64,000 bases of DNA. It comes from Scatomorpha sp964367935 (GTDB lineage Bacteria; Bacillota; Clostridia; Oscillospirales; Oscillospiraceae). The translations under genes were made by a program, and so were the position numbers. Positions 42,961 through 52,530 of the stretch are shown here, piece by piece. Location of the stretch: the NCBI GenBank assembly GCA_964367935.1, contig CAYIYZ010000002.1:186001-250000 (forward strand), in the 5' to 3' direction. The notes under the pieces were generated by a model, which saw only the letters and a list, made by a program, of their open reading frames with translations, was not told where the DNA came from and did not search any database. Within the stretch, counting starts at the first letter, position 1. Every line of letters begins with the position of its first letter.

Positions 42961-44550
42961 ATGTTACGCTCAACATTCGCGGGTTTTACAATGGCACAAC
43001 ATGCACTACTTGCAAATCAGAGGGCATTGGATGTTGCTGGTCAGAACCTATCTAATATAAATACAGAGGGCTATACACGTCAGCGCTTGGACTTGGCGAG
43101 TATATCTCCGACTGGCGCAAGCTATACGACTTCGGAGCAGGACAATAAGGTCGGTCAGGGCGTCATGATGACGGGCATAACGCAGATACGTGATCCGTTT
43201 TTGGATATACAGTATAGAAATCAGGTAGCGAAGGTCGGCACGGTGGATGCGACGGACGTGGTGCTTGAGCGCTTGGGCAATATGTTTGATGAGACGGATT
43301 CGACAGCGATTAGGGCTGCGTTTAATGATGTTATAACGCAGTTGAACAATCTTGCGTCGTCGGCAACAGCGGGTGAGGAGAGTATGGATGCTATAGTACG
43401 TTCATCTTTTGAGTCGCTGTTAAATCTGTTTAATCAGAATGCTTTAGAGCTAAAGGGTTTGGAAGAAGAGATAGTGTACAAGATGGAGGAGAGTTTGATT
43501 CCGAACTTGAATACGGCAATGGAGCAGATAGCGCAGCTCAATGTGACGATAAAGAATACGCAGGTGCTTGGAAATCCAGCGCATGAGTTGACGGATCAGC
43601 GCAATATGTTGTTGGACGAGATAGCTTCGTATTTGCCTATAGATGTGTCGTATAGGGACATATCGGGCGAACCTAAGATAGATGAGCTTGTGGTTACATT
43701 TACTGCGACGGATGGAAATACATATACTCTGTTAGATGATATAGACTATGCGAGTTTTGCGTTTAATGAGGCGGGAGCAACGGAGCATCCGTATTTGTTG
43801 ACACTGACACCTGCGCATGTGGATAAGACACAGCCTGCGCCGACGGCGGTGGATATAACCAATACTATGGAAAACGGTGTACTCAAGGGATATACTGATA
43901 TGCTAAATAGCGGTGAGGTCTTTGACGGCACAGATACGAGGGGCATACCATACTACGAGCAGTTTTTCGATTCGTTTGTGAATGAGCTCGCTACAATGAT
44001 GAATGAGATGAACCAGACGGTGGATCCCGCCGGCAATGTAATTGACAATATATTGTTTGAGACAAATGACGGGTCGCCGGAGATAACGGCACTCAATATA
44101 CAGGTGTCGGATGCGTGGAAGCAGGGGCTTGTAGAGCTGTCAAAATCAAAGGACGTGGACGCTACGGGTGAGCCTTTGCTATCAACGGACTATGAAAATA
44201 TACTTGACATGGTGCGAGCGCTTACGACGGAGCAGAGCATATATACAACGACGGATACAATGGGTAATACGGTAACTATTTTCAGTGGCACGATGCAGTC
44301 GATGTATGATAATTTGCAAAATGTACAGGCGATAGACAGGAAAGCTTCGTCTACATTATTACAGAATCATGTAACGGTGTTAAATCAGATATCTGATACG
44401 AAGGATTCGGTATCATCTGTAAATCAGGACGAGGAAGTAGCGGACTTGATGCGTTATCAGCAGTCGTATAGTGCGGCATCGAGGTTGATGACGACGATGG
44501 ATGAGATATTGGATGTGTTGATAAATAATACGGGCATAGTAGGACGATAG
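42961..44550 (+). CDS. flgK: Flagellar hook-associated protein FlgK
   Basis: FlgK (HAP1) joins hook to filament. The 529 residues show the N-terminus (FTMAQHALLANQRALDVAGQ, NLSNINTEGYTRQRLDL), a long variable middle with ELTDQRNMLLDEIASYLPID, and the C-terminal helix (EEVADLMRYQQSYSAASRLM). Length is normal. It follows flgN and precedes flgL. Confidence 0.96.
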   Translation: MLRSTFAGFTMAQHALLANQRALDVAGQNLSNINTEGYTRQRLDLASISPTGASYTTSEQDNKVGQGVMMTGITQIRDPFLDIQYRNQVAKVGTVDATDVVLERLGNMFDETDSTAIRAAFNDVITQLNNLASSATAGEESMDAIVRSSFESLLNLFNQNALELKGLEEEIVYKMEESLIPNLNTAMEQIAQLNVTIKNTQVLGNPAHELTDQRNMLLDEIASYLPIDVSYRDISGEPKIDELVVTFTATDGNTYTLLDDIDYASFAFNEAGATEHPYLLTLTPAHVDKTQPAPTAVDITNTMENGVLKGYTDMLNSGEVFDGTDTRGIPYYEQFFDSFVNELATMMNEMNQTVDPAGNVIDNILFETNDGSPEITALNIQVSDAWKQGLVELSKSKDVDATGEPLLSTDYENILDMVRALTTEQSIYTTTDTMGNTVTIFSGTMQSMYDNLQNVQAIDRKASSTLLQNHVTVLNQISDTKDSVSSVNQDEEVADLMRYQQSYSAASRLMTTMDEILDVLINNTGIVGR

Positions 44551-44573
44551 AAAGGCGAATGGGGGGTTAAGTC

Positions 44574-45569
44574 ATGAGAATAACGACGAATATGATAAGA
44601 CGCAACTATATGGACAGCTTGAATTCGTCTATGGGAGCGTTAGAGGCAGTGCGTAGGCAGGCGGAGACGGGACGCAAGTTTTCAAACTCCTATGAGGATC
44701 CGGCATCGGCGGCAGAGGCTATCATATTGGAGAGTCGCTATGCACGCAATAATGACTATATCAATACTGTAGAGAATACTATGAAGTGGCAGGATACACA
44801 GGAGAGTGTTTTGATGCAGATAGAGGATATAGCGATGGAAATTGAGCAGAAGTACTCAATGGAGGCGTTAAACGGCACGAACTGGGATGACAGGGATGTG
44901 TATGCAACTTTGTTTGATGAGCTACAGCGTTCGATGGTGAATACATTGAATACGAAGTATTCTAACTCCTATGTAATGGCAGGCGCTGATGGGTTGAATG
45001 CACCTTTTCAGATCTTGGACGACGGCACAGTTACATATAGGGGGCTGAACGTAGACGATGTGCTAAATACAGCGGCGTTTGACGAGATGGCAGCGGAGAA
45101 GGCGTATGTTGACATGGGTTTTGGCCTAACATTTGATGCGACGGGCGAGATAGATCCGGCGAGTGCGTTTAATGCGGCAATCCCCGGCATAGAGATATTG
45201 GGATATGGCGAGGATGCTGACGGCGTGAGTAATAATATGTTAGTACTCATAGGTGAGATGTCGGAACTGTTGAGGGAAGAGAACTTCAATTCAGAGGAAT
45301 TTGAGATATTGTGGGAGAAGTTTGGAGACGGCGCTCAGCATGTTCGGGAGAGTGTGGCTGAAATCGGTGCGAAGTCACAGCTGATGGATGCTACGCTTAC
45401 GAGGCTTGAAGATGAGAATTTAGCAATAATAGAGCAGTTTGACAGCAAGGTAAATATAGATGCGGCAGAGGCTATTACTGATATGACGTATAAGGACTTT
45501 GTGTATAACCTGGTGTTGAAGGTGGGTTCTAATTTATTGACTCCTTCATTACTGGATTTCATACAATAA
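44574..45569 (+). CDS. flgL: Flagellar hook-associated protein FlgL
   Basis: FlgL (HAP3) is the second junction protein. The 331 residues start MRITTNMIRRNYMDSLN and contain the flagellin-like TGRKFSNSYEDPASAAEAI segment, where flagellin and most FlgL have a basic S..D.P pattern, and the C-terminal domain (AEAITDMTYKDFVYNLVLKV). Position after flgK confirms it. Confidence 0.94.
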   Translation: MRITTNMIRRNYMDSLNSSMGALEAVRRQAETGRKFSNSYEDPASAAEAIILESRYARNNDYINTVENTMKWQDTQESVLMQIEDIAMEIEQKYSMEALNGTNWDDRDVYATLFDELQRSMVNTLNTKYSNSYVMAGADGLNAPFQILDDGTVTYRGLNVDDVLNTAAFDEMAAEKAYVDMGFGLTFDATGEIDPASAFNAAIPGIEILGYGEDADGVSNNMLVLIGEMSELLREENFNSEEFEILWEKFGDGAQHVRESVAEIGAKSQLMDATLTRLEDENLAIIEQFDSKVNIDAAEAITDMTYKDFVYNLVLKVGSNLLTPSLLDFIQ

Positions 45570-45596
45570 GAGTATTATTAGATGGAGGTAGTATAG

Positions 45597-46214
45597 ATGG
45601 AACAGTTAATCAAGATAACTACGGTACCGATAGAGTATGAGTTTAAGATAAACGATGCGAAGTTGGAACGTAAGAGTGGAACGGCGGAGCTTGAGATATC
45701 ACGCAATGAGGGTGGGATGCAAATAAGGAGCCGTCCTGTGAAGTTGCGTATTGATAGCTTTGAGGCGAGCAATTCCGTGGTACCGACGACAATGCGGTCT
45801 GTGGAGCAGGCTGCACAGCGTGGCAAGCAGAGTGCATATGAGGCAACGGCACAGTTTGCGAGTGAGGGCAAGATGATGTTGAGGGGCATAATGAATCCCG
45901 GATCGGAGGTATTGAGTCAGGTGATAGCACAGAGAAACGATACTACACCGGCACAGATAGGTCTCAATTTTATTCCGTCGACGCCTCCTGAGATAAGCTG
46001 GGAAGCGCCGGAATTTTCGATTGAGTATCAGATGGACAAGCTAAACTTTGATGCGAAGATAAATACGGGCAATATAGAGTTCATACCTGGCTCTATAGAG
46101 CTGTCCATAACACAACATCCGTCGGTTAGCATAGAGTACGTAGGCGACCCGATATATGTACCACCGAGTGCAGCGGAGTTGTTTGGAGGCGAGGTACTGG
46201 ATACACAGGCATAA
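45597..46214 (+). CDS. DUF6470 / YviE-like flagellar operon protein
   Basis: The 205-residue protein lies between flgL and fliW, exactly where B. subtilis has yviE. The N-terminal half has EYEFKINDAKLE and IRSRPVKLRIDSFEA; the C-terminal half has several short beta repeats (IEYQMDKLNFD, IEFIPGSIELSI, VSIEYVGDPIYVPP). Function is unknown; a role in late flagellar assembly is inferred from its constant position. Confidence 0.75.
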   Translation: MEQLIKITTVPIEYEFKINDAKLERKSGTAELEISRNEGGMQIRSRPVKLRIDSFEASNSVVPTTMRSVEQAAQRGKQSAYEATAQFASEGKMMLRGIMNPGSEVLSQVIAQRNDTTPAQIGLNFIPSTPPEISWEAPEFSIEYQMDKLNFDAKINTGNIEFIPGSIELSITQHPSVSIEYVGDPIYVPPSAAELFGGEVLDTQA

Positions 46215-46304
46215 TCCCGGATGGGAAATAAGGTGGAAATGCGTACAAGCACGGTGCTGATGCGGCGTTGGATGTGTGCGCCCACTGAGGACGGAGGAAG
46301 ATCA

Positions 46305-46742
46305 ATGAGCAAGTTACCTGAAGAGCGTGGGATGTACGAGGAGAATGAGTTGATAATATTCGATGAAGGTCTCTTTGGGTTTGAGGAATGTAGGAAGTAT
46401 CTTCCCTTACCTATAGATCAGGACAATTCGGATTTCATATTATTATTGAGTGTAGAAGATGAGAATTTGAGTTTTGTAATAGTGAATCCGTTTGCGTTGA
46501 TGGAGGAGTATCGCCCGAGTTTAAGTGCTGATGACTATAAGAAGGTGGGCACAGATAACGAGGATGACTTGGCGTATTATGCTGTGTGTGTAATAGGGGA
46601 TGTGCCTGAGAAGAGCACAATAAATTTAAAATGTCCGATAGTGGTAAATGTACGAACTCGGCGTGCGGTACAGGTAATACTTCAGGGCAGCGGCTATGGC
46701 TTTCGGCACAGTTTCAGGGAGCTGAAGAAAGGTACGGTATAG
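46305..46742 (+). CDS. fliW: Flagellar assembly factor FliW
   Basis: FliW binds CsrA and flagellin in turn, so flagellin translation matches secretion. I start at ATG 46305 (145 residues), seven bases after GGAGG, which gives normal family length; in-frame ATGs at 46221 and 46239 lack well-spaced sites. Motifs: IIFDEGLFGFEECRKYLPL, LLLSVEDENLSFVIVNPF, and CPIVVNVRTRRAVQVIL. It lies four bases from csrA. Confidence 0.93.
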   Translation: MSKLPEERGMYEENELIIFDEGLFGFEECRKYLPLPIDQDNSDFILLLSVEDENLSFVIVNPFALMEEYRPSLSADDYKKVGTDNEDDLAYYAVCVIGDVPEKSTINLKCPIVVNVRTRRAVQVILQGSGYGFRHSFRELKKGTV

Positions 46743-46746
46743 TTCG

Positions 46747-46983
46747 ATGTTGGTGTTACAGCGCAAAAAGGGCGAGGCCGTATTGTTGGGTGACGAGATA
46801 CGTATATCGGTAGTGGAGTGTGGAACGGACGTGGTGAAGTTAGCTATAGAGGCACCGCGTTCGGTAACGATACTGCGCGAGGAGTTACGTGAAGCAATGC
46901 TTGCTAATAAGCAGGCGGTGGCGGATAAGTCACAAATAGAAAAGGCTAAGAATATATTAATGGATAGTACGAAGAGAGAGTAA
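46747..46983 (+). CDS. csrA: Carbon storage regulator CsrA
   Basis: CsrA is an RNA-binding translational repressor. The 78 residues show the beta-strand core (MLVLQRKKGEAVLLGDEIRI, shown to its end) and the second RNA-contact region with APRSVTILREEL, where Arg in this place contacts GGA. The C-terminal helix is longer than in enteric CsrA, as in Bacillota, and is where FliW binds. Likely target: the two leader hairpins of flagellin. Confidence 0.95.
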   Translation: MLVLQRKKGEAVLLGDEIRISVVECGTDVVKLAIEAPRSVTILREELREAMLANKQAVADKSQIEKAKNILMDSTKRE

Positions 46984-46987
46984 TATA

Positions 46988-47038
46988 AATAGGTATACCT
47001 CAAGTACCTTTAAGCAGGGTATTTGCGGTATACCTATT
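46988..47038 (+). other. Inverted repeat after csrA
   Basis: AATAGGTATACC and GGTATACCTATT form a 12-bp stem with a 27-base loop, starting five bases after the csrA stop. No T-run follows. It probably ends or protects the flgM-csrA transcript. Confidence 0.5.
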
Positions 47039-47143
47039 GTTGTAAAATTGCACATAGCTGATAGTACTATAGTTGCCCTGAGAACAAAACGGTGACAAAA
47101 ACGATGCTAATAAAAATTATTTTACAAAATTTGAAATTTTATG

Positions 47144-47172
47144 TTCCAATTTTGCAAAAAATAGTGTAGAAT
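47144..47172 (+). promoter_or_regulatory. Candidate sigma-A promoter of the chemoreceptor gene
   Basis: TTCCAA (47144-47149), 17 bases, TAGAAT (47167-47172). A GACGATTT a little further down resembles a sigma-28 -10 box, but no -35 box stands at the right distance. Either is possible. Confidence 0.35.
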
Positions 47173-47225
47173 AAGATGAACGACGATTTATATTCTCTTA
47201 AGAGTAAAAAGGAGAGGGAGACGGT

Positions 47226-48992
47226 ATGAAGAATCTAAAAATTAAGTACAAAATGGGAATTTGTTTGGGGACAATAATAGCATTGTTATTAATGTTGAGC
47301 TATTTTTCGTATTCAAATACAAAGACGCTCATGGAGAGGTTTAATGCGTTTAATAGTGGTCCGTATGAGATGTCGAGGGTAGTGGCAGACGCTAGAGAAG
47401 ATCTTGTGACGTCTATCACAGAGCTGGGCTCGGCAACAACGAGTGAAAATATGGCAGCTATTGAGGCGGCATTTGTTATTGCAGATCAGAACCTTGCTGA
47501 GTTTGATGCCAATATGGTGTACATAAGCGAGCAGGTATCGACAGGCGATATTGTAACGCACAGTAATGCAGTTCATGCGGCAGTACCGGGATTAATGGCG
47601 GCGTTAGAGAGTGTGAGAGACGCCTCGGTTAGTGAAGCGGGCACAGTTTTCATTGAGGAATTTTATCCTGTGGCGAACGAAATACTCGTTAGTGTTGATC
47701 AGGTTGTGTTAGAGATAGACGAGAAGGCGACTTCTGACTTTAATTCTACCATAGCATATTCGACAACTGCTATGTATGTTATGCTTGTGATAGGTGGAGT
47801 AGCGACATTAATAGCACTGCTATCGAGCGTGTACTTGACGAGGGTGGTAACGAGGCCGATACTAACGATAAAGAATGCCATGAATAAGGTGGCAGAGGGC
47901 GGTCTTGGCGCACGTACGGGACTGAAGTCTAAGGACGAGTTGGGTGAGCTTGCGGCTGACATAGACGGTACTTTGGATAAAATCGGCGAGATAATGCAGG
48001 ATCAGATGCGTAAGATGGACGACTTGGCAAACGGCAACTTCAAGTACGACAATAGCACGAAGAGCCTGTACATAGGCGACTTTGAGCAATTGAATGAAGC
48101 GATGAGCGGATTTGCGACAAAGATGAATGATACTTTGGTGCAGGTGCGCAGTGTAGCGGAGCAGGTAACGACGGGCGCAGAGCAGGTGTCATCTGGAGCA
48201 CAGGCTTTGGCGCAGGGTGCTACAGAGCAGGCGAGCTCAGTGCATGAGCTTGCGACTACTATCGCAGATGTGTCGGAGCAGATAGGTAAGAATGCCGAGA
48301 ACTCACAGAAGGCGAGTGAGATGGCAACTACAGCTACAGATATGATGGAGAACGGCAATAGGCAGATGCAATTGCTTATGGGCTCTATGGACGAGATAGA
48401 TTCGAAGTCTAAGGAGATAAGCAAGATCATAAAGACTATAGAGGACATAGCGTTCCAGACGAATATATTGGCATTGAATGCGGCGGTAGAGGCGGCGAGA
48501 GCGGGCTCTGCGGGTAAGGGCTTTGCTGTTGTAGCTGATGAGGTACGTAACCTTGCCGGTAAGTCGGCGGAGGCAGCGAAGAATACCACACTTCTCATAG
48601 AGGCATCTATAGGTGCAATTGATAAGGGTGTATCCTTGGCACAGGTAACGGCTACGGAGCTATCGAATATGGTTGAAAACGCAAGTCAGACAACTGAATT
48701 GATGAAGGAGATATCAGCGGCGACGACAGAGCAGGCAGCGGCAGTGGATCAGATAACTGTTGGACTTGACCAGATATCCTCAGTGGTACAGACGAATTCT
48801 GCTACGAGTGAGGAAAGTGCAGCTGCGAGCGAGGAGCTTTCGAGTCAGGCGATGATGTTAAACGATTTGATTTCATCGTTTAACCTATCAACTGAGGCGC
48901 GTATGGCGAGCAGGGATATGAGCAATGAATATGCAATGAATACAGGTGGCGGAACGGGCTACTTTTTCAATGGCGGGATGGATAAGTACTAA
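47226..48992 (+). CDS. Methyl-accepting chemotaxis protein
   Basis: The 588-residue receptor has membrane helices at about 10-32 and 178-203, enclosing an extracellular four-helix-bundle-type sensor of some 145 residues. A HAMP domain follows (about 204-256), then a cytoplasmic signalling domain with the hairpin tip (KTIEDIAFQTNILALNAAVE, AGKGFAVVADEVRNLAGKSA). Methylation-type Glu/Gln runs occur in SSGAQALAQGATEQASS and near EESAAASEELS. The ligand is unknown. It stands alone after the flagellar genes with its own terminator. Confidence 0.94.
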   Translation: MKNLKIKYKMGICLGTIIALLLMLSYFSYSNTKTLMERFNAFNSGPYEMSRVVADAREDLVTSITELGSATTSENMAAIEAAFVIADQNLAEFDANMVYISEQVSTGDIVTHSNAVHAAVPGLMAALESVRDASVSEAGTVFIEEFYPVANEILVSVDQVVLEIDEKATSDFNSTIAYSTTAMYVMLVIGGVATLIALLSSVYLTRVVTRPILTIKNAMNKVAEGGLGARTGLKSKDELGELAADIDGTLDKIGEIMQDQMRKMDDLANGNFKYDNSTKSLYIGDFEQLNEAMSGFATKMNDTLVQVRSVAEQVTTGAEQVSSGAQALAQGATEQASSVHELATTIADVSEQIGKNAENSQKASEMATTATDMMENGNRQMQLLMGSMDEIDSKSKEISKIIKTIEDIAFQTNILALNAAVEAARAGSAGKGFAVVADEVRNLAGKSAEAAKNTTLLIEASIGAIDKGVSLAQVTATELSNMVENASQTTELMKEISAATTEQAAAVDQITVGLDQISSVVQTNSATSEESAAASEELSSQAMMLNDLISSFNLSTEARMASRDMSNEYAMNTGGGTGYFFNGGMDKY

Positions 48993-49015
48993 GAATTAGA
49001 TAGTGCATATAATAG

Positions 49016-49048
49016 AAAAGCCTTACCCTAAAGGGTAAGGCTTTTTTT
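49016..49048. terminator. Bidirectional terminator between the chemoreceptor and the SASP gene
   Basis: A 13-bp stem (AAAAGCCTTACCC/GGGTAAGGCTTTT) with loop TAAA is followed by T on the plus strand and by T (from AAAA) on the minus strand. It lies between convergent genes. Confidence 0.9.
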
Positions 49049-49056
49049 AGAAAATG

Positions 49057-49242
49057 TTACTTACCGCTCTCGTAAGCTTCGACCATCTTCTTAACCATCT
49101 GGCCACCTATAGAGCCTGCCTGACGGCTGGTGAGGTCACCGTTGTAACCCTGCTTAAGGTTAACACCGACTTCGTTAGCGGTCTCCATCTTGAACTTGTT
49201 CATTGCTTCACGAGCATTGGGATTTACTAGCTTCTTAGCCAT
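49057..49242 (-). CDS. Alpha/beta-type small acid-soluble spore protein
   Basis: SASPs coat spore DNA and protect it, then are degraded at germination. The 61 residues have the family's two conserved stretches: the GPR protease site region (FKMETANEVGV) and LTSRQAGSIGGQMVKKMVE. This is direct evidence for sporulation. AAAGGAGTG precedes the ATG, and a sigma-G-like promoter is visible upstream. Confidence 0.95.
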   Translation of the reverse strand: MAKKLVNPNAREAMNKFKMETANEVGVNLKQGYNGDLTSRQAGSIGGQMVKKMVEAYESGK

Positions 49243-49282
49243 TATTGTGCACTCCTTTTTCTGATTCGGGTATTCCCGATAT

Positions 49283-49312
49283 TATTTTGACCGCAGTCAT
49301 AAAGATTATTCA
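49283..49312 (-). promoter_or_regulatory. Sigma-G-like promoter of the SASP gene
   Basis: On the minus strand TGAATA (49307-49312), 17 bases, CAAAATA (49283-49289), against TGAATA and CATACTA for forespore sigma-G. It lies about 40 bases before the start codon. A 7-bp inverted repeat (CCGCAGT/ACTGCGG, 49291-49319) overlaps it. Confidence 0.5.
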
Positions 49313-49472
49313 ACTGCGGCCACAGAAATTTTCCGTAATCACAGTATGGCTTAATGTCTACAGTCACGAAGACACTCATCCTCGCGAATATATGTTCTGC
49401 GAAAAACACGAAATTATTTTAGCATGTATTGGAAATTTAGGTAAGTGGGTAAAATGTGTTAACGATAGTCGA

Positions 49473-49504
49473 GAAATCCCGAGTGCAAAAGCACTCGGGA
49501 TTTC
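49473..49504. terminator. Strong hairpin after the 984-residue protein gene
   Basis: A perfect 14-bp G/C-containing stem (GAAATCCCGAGTGC/GCACTCGGGATTTC) with loop AAAA, 34 bases past the stop of the minus-strand gene. It lacks a T-run on the minus strand, so termination is probable rather than certain. Confidence 0.65.
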
Positions 49505-49538
49505 GGTCTGTTAGAGTGAAAAATATGACGGAAATTGA

Positions 49539-52493
49539 CTAAAAAAGCTTGTCGTCTTGAATAAGGCTGATAATGTCCTCTTGTTTCATGACAAGAAGCA
49601 TTTGGTTTTTAACTACATCACGTACCATGGAGCGTGCACTTTTGTTAGCTTTAAGAACGGAGTCTAAGGTAATTTTATCTTTATCTATAACAGCGGCGCT
49701 GATTCTGAGTGCAGAAGGGGCGCTTGTCAAGTCAATGATAGGGCTCATACCGGTTTTTGTGTTAGCTTTACTTCCGTTTTCTGAATCTAAGCGCCTTGTA
49801 CTGTATTTGAATTTGGTGTTATCAATAAAGAATTTGATATAATATCGTGCACGCGGCAAATTAGAGAAGAGATATTTGCCTTCGTTTCCTTCTGCGTCAG
49901 GCGCAGTAAAGACTGCATCGAGAATTTCACCGCTTTCACTTAGCAGTGCAACGCCGGTATCATTCATAAGTGGTTCACCTTCAGTATAGTATCCGTCACT
50001 TTGTGTGTCGTACCAGACGAAACCACCGATTTGCACCTTGTCAGGCTCGGTGACGGTAACCTCAATACCGACTTTTTCTGGTTCAACTGCGAGCATTTTT
50101 TGTTTATTTCCGCTTAGGTCTATATATGAGACATCTGCTGCAAAGGAATTCCAAGCAATCATATCGGGCTTTGCACCGACAGGGATGATTGCATTTACGC
50201 TAAGTTCAAGCGTCTCTGCGGGCTTGAGTACGGCATCACTTGCGAGTACCTTGAATGAACGCAGAGTGCTCAGATCTTCAGGTGGTTCCGTCTGCCAGTC
50301 ATCGTCAGTGCCGATGATATCGAAGTTTGGGCCGAAGCGGACGGGGTCATTGGAGCTAGAGTAATAAATGTCTATGCCTGTTTTTCTGTTTTCGGGCAAA
50401 ATGCGTGCATTTATTTCACTAAGTGAATATACGGAGAAATCACTATTGCGAGGGCTTTGTGTCTCAATTACGCCTGTGTCGCCTATATGCGGCAGTATAT
50501 CCACTATCTCAGCGTCGAGTAAATCAGAGTTACCTATATTTTTAAGGCTAATGAGGTACTGCACTTTACCGCCTTCATAGGTTTTACCTGTGAGTGGCTC
50601 CTCAACATAGGTGTTATCCAAAGCGCCTTTTACCTTTTTGTTAGAGGAGGTGCTGACAAAGAAGAGCACATTTTTCTTGCGAGTACCGCTTTTGGCATAG
50701 GTTTTGGAGACAGAACGTGAGTCTGAAATACCATCTTGGTCGATGTAGACATCCACATTAGTAGGGATAATACCTGTGCTACCATCGGTGTTAAGAACAC
50801 AGAAAGTGGACATCTCACCGTATGCTCCTATGGCCACCTCCACATCAAAGCTGAGATTAATGCTAGTAAGTTGGCGGAAAGAGAACTCAAATTCATTGCT
50901 GAACTCAAACTTAACAAGAGTCTGCATGCTTTCTGTGAAGTTCTCAATGACGACGGCGTCCGGTAAAGTGGGGGTTATGCTTCCGAATACATCATTGTAG
51001 TCAGCAGTGATATTACCTTTGTAAAGGAGATCTTTTGGAAGTAGTACCGCTACAACAGGGTTTTTGAGCCGTGAACGAATACAATTTACGTTTACATTGA
51101 CCTCAAAACTGTCACCAGGTCTAACATGCGTAGCTCCGCCACCCAAGGATAGGGTAGGGGACAAAGAGCAAATATCGTCAACTATGGTTGAGAAGTTTTG
51201 AATGCGCTCGGATTGCTCAGCTTCCTCATCGTAGACGAGATGGATATGGTTTAACAGAGAGGAGTTTATAGTGGTGTCTGGCTTAACTATACCGAATAAA
51301 GACGGAGCTGTACGACTTTTAACACCAATATTAAGGGCGGTCAAATTCCATTTAAGCTCTGAGAGCGAGTCGTCATCAGCCAAGATCTCAGATAGCTCGA
51401 CGCTTGAGTTTATATCTGTGTTGTAGGGGCCTAAAATACCCTCAAGTCCGTTTGTGGTTTTATAGCCGATGTTGTATTCTGCTGACAAGTTCTCGTCTAT
51501 AGCGGCAATGCTGAACGTCCCTGTAGTGAATCGATAATAATCTACCTCTTGCGGTAATTCATCGGTAAAGACTGCCGCTGTGAGAATTTGGTTACCGGTG
51601 TTTTCGATACTCATCGTGTAACAGATATACTCAGACGGCAGGGTGTAGTCCGGACCGTAGATAGATATTGCTGCGTCATAAACTTTGTCACCGAGAGTTA
51701 GGTCGTGAAATTCTGTTTGCTGTATGGTTTCGTCAAGGCTCCACGTAGCCTCGGTGACGAGTTCAGCGCCTAAGGTAGCCTCAGCAGACACCAAGGTTTT
51801 ATAAATAAACTCATAGCGCTCACCACTGTATTTGGGGATAGAGAAAGTGAGTGTGTTGTTACTAATGCTACCTACGATTTCGTCAGCACTCTTGTCATTG
51901 AAGTTTGAGGAGCGGTCATAGCCTTTTACAGTGAAACTGTCATCGAGCAGTACTTTGTCACTGCCATTACAAACTATGGTCACGCTTTGCAAACTTGCAC
52001 CTAAGTCCCCAAAATTTTGCAAAATTGCTTTGTAGTATACTTCACTGCCTGGTGAAGGGTCAACGGCAGGAAGTACTACCTGCCGCCTGAGCTCGAAGTC
52101 GCCTACTACAAGTAAGCTGATTTCGTCTCCGGAACTTACGAGAAATTCATCACCGTTAATAAAGAGTTTAGCCTCACATAAAAACTTGGTAAGGTTTGGG
52201 GTATCACGCTTAAACTGAACGCCTATCCCCAGTCTGACAGCAAGGCCTAAATCGGTGATACTACCAAACTCATAAATTAGCTCCGTGCCGTCCTCGGTAA
52301 TGTTTTCAATGACGTTTTTAACGGGGTCTCTGTAGTCTCCCAAAAAAACGTCTAGTGTTGAAGGGAAGAAAATGCGGATTTCGGCCTTATTGATATCACC
52401 TTCTACTCCGTTAAAACTTGCGTTTAAGGTATAGATAAATACTTGTTCGTAGTTACCTACTGTGCTGTCCACCAGCACATTCAAAGTTGCCAT
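49539..52493 (-). CDS. Large DUF11/SdrD-like repeat protein, putative spore-surface protein
   Basis: The 984-residue protein has no signal peptide, no membrane anchor and no LPxTG. Most of it is beta-rich DUF11-type repeats (for example ICYTMSIENTGNQILTAAVF and VQYLISLKNIGNSDLLDAEI). An SdrD/Cna-B-like domain lies at about 835-920 (IGGFVWYDTQSDGYYTEGE). The last 40 residues (LKANKSARSMVRDVVKNQML...) match the C-terminal half of the small protein at 53653-53943. Lack of a signal sequence, neighbours and a sigma-K-like promoter suggest a protein put on the spore from the mother cell. It lies 37 bases after the Cys-rich gene, so probably one operon. Confidence 0.7.
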   Translation of the reverse strand: MATLNVLVDSTVGNYEQVFIYTLNASFNGVEGDINKAEIRIFFPSTLDVFLGDYRDPVKNVIENITEDGTELIYEFGSITDLGLAVRLGIGVQFKRDTPNLTKFLCEAKLFINGDEFLVSSGDEISLLVVGDFELRRQVVLPAVDPSPGSEVYYKAILQNFGDLGASLQSVTIVCNGSDKVLLDDSFTVKGYDRSSNFNDKSADEIVGSISNNTLTFSIPKYSGERYEFIYKTLVSAEATLGAELVTEATWSLDETIQQTEFHDLTLGDKVYDAAISIYGPDYTLPSEYICYTMSIENTGNQILTAAVFTDELPQEVDYYRFTTGTFSIAAIDENLSAEYNIGYKTTNGLEGILGPYNTDINSSVELSEILADDDSLSELKWNLTALNIGVKSRTAPSLFGIVKPDTTINSSLLNHIHLVYDEEAEQSERIQNFSTIVDDICSLSPTLSLGGGATHVRPGDSFEVNVNVNCIRSRLKNPVVAVLLPKDLLYKGNITADYNDVFGSITPTLPDAVVIENFTESMQTLVKFEFSNEFEFSFRQLTSINLSFDVEVAIGAYGEMSTFCVLNTDGSTGIIPTNVDVYIDQDGISDSRSVSKTYAKSGTRKKNVLFFVSTSSNKKVKGALDNTYVEEPLTGKTYEGGKVQYLISLKNIGNSDLLDAEIVDILPHIGDTGVIETQSPRNSDFSVYSLSEINARILPENRKTGIDIYYSSSNDPVRFGPNFDIIGTDDDWQTEPPEDLSTLRSFKVLASDAVLKPAETLELSVNAIIPVGAKPDMIAWNSFAADVSYIDLSGNKQKMLAVEPEKVGIEVTVTEPDKVQIGGFVWYDTQSDGYYTEGEPLMNDTGVALLSESGEILDAVFTAPDAEGNEGKYLFSNLPRARYYIKFFIDNTKFKYSTRRLDSENGSKANTKTGMSPIIDLTSAPSALRISAAVIDKDKITLDSVLKANKSARSMVRDVVKNQMLLVMKQEDIISLIQDDKLF

Positions 52494-52530
52494 ATATTCG
52501 CCTGCCTTTTATTCATTTGCGTATCAAATA

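Noticed and set aside
46221..46304. Longer FliW start
   Set aside because: The extra 28 residues do not resemble FliW, and GGAGG at 46293-46297 points to ATG 46305.
47180..47220. Sigma-28 promoter for the chemoreceptor
   Set aside because: GACGATTT resembles a -10 box, but no TAAA-like -35 lies at 14-15 bases; recorded only as an alternative.
49245..49514. Plus-strand 89-residue open frame
   Set aside because: It covers the SASP promoter and a hairpin, has no ribosome site or recognisable sequence, and its product looks like random translation.
49539..52493. Sortase-anchored adhesin
   Set aside because: DUF11 and SdrD-like repeats suggest this, but there is no signal peptide, LPxTG or hydrophobic tail.
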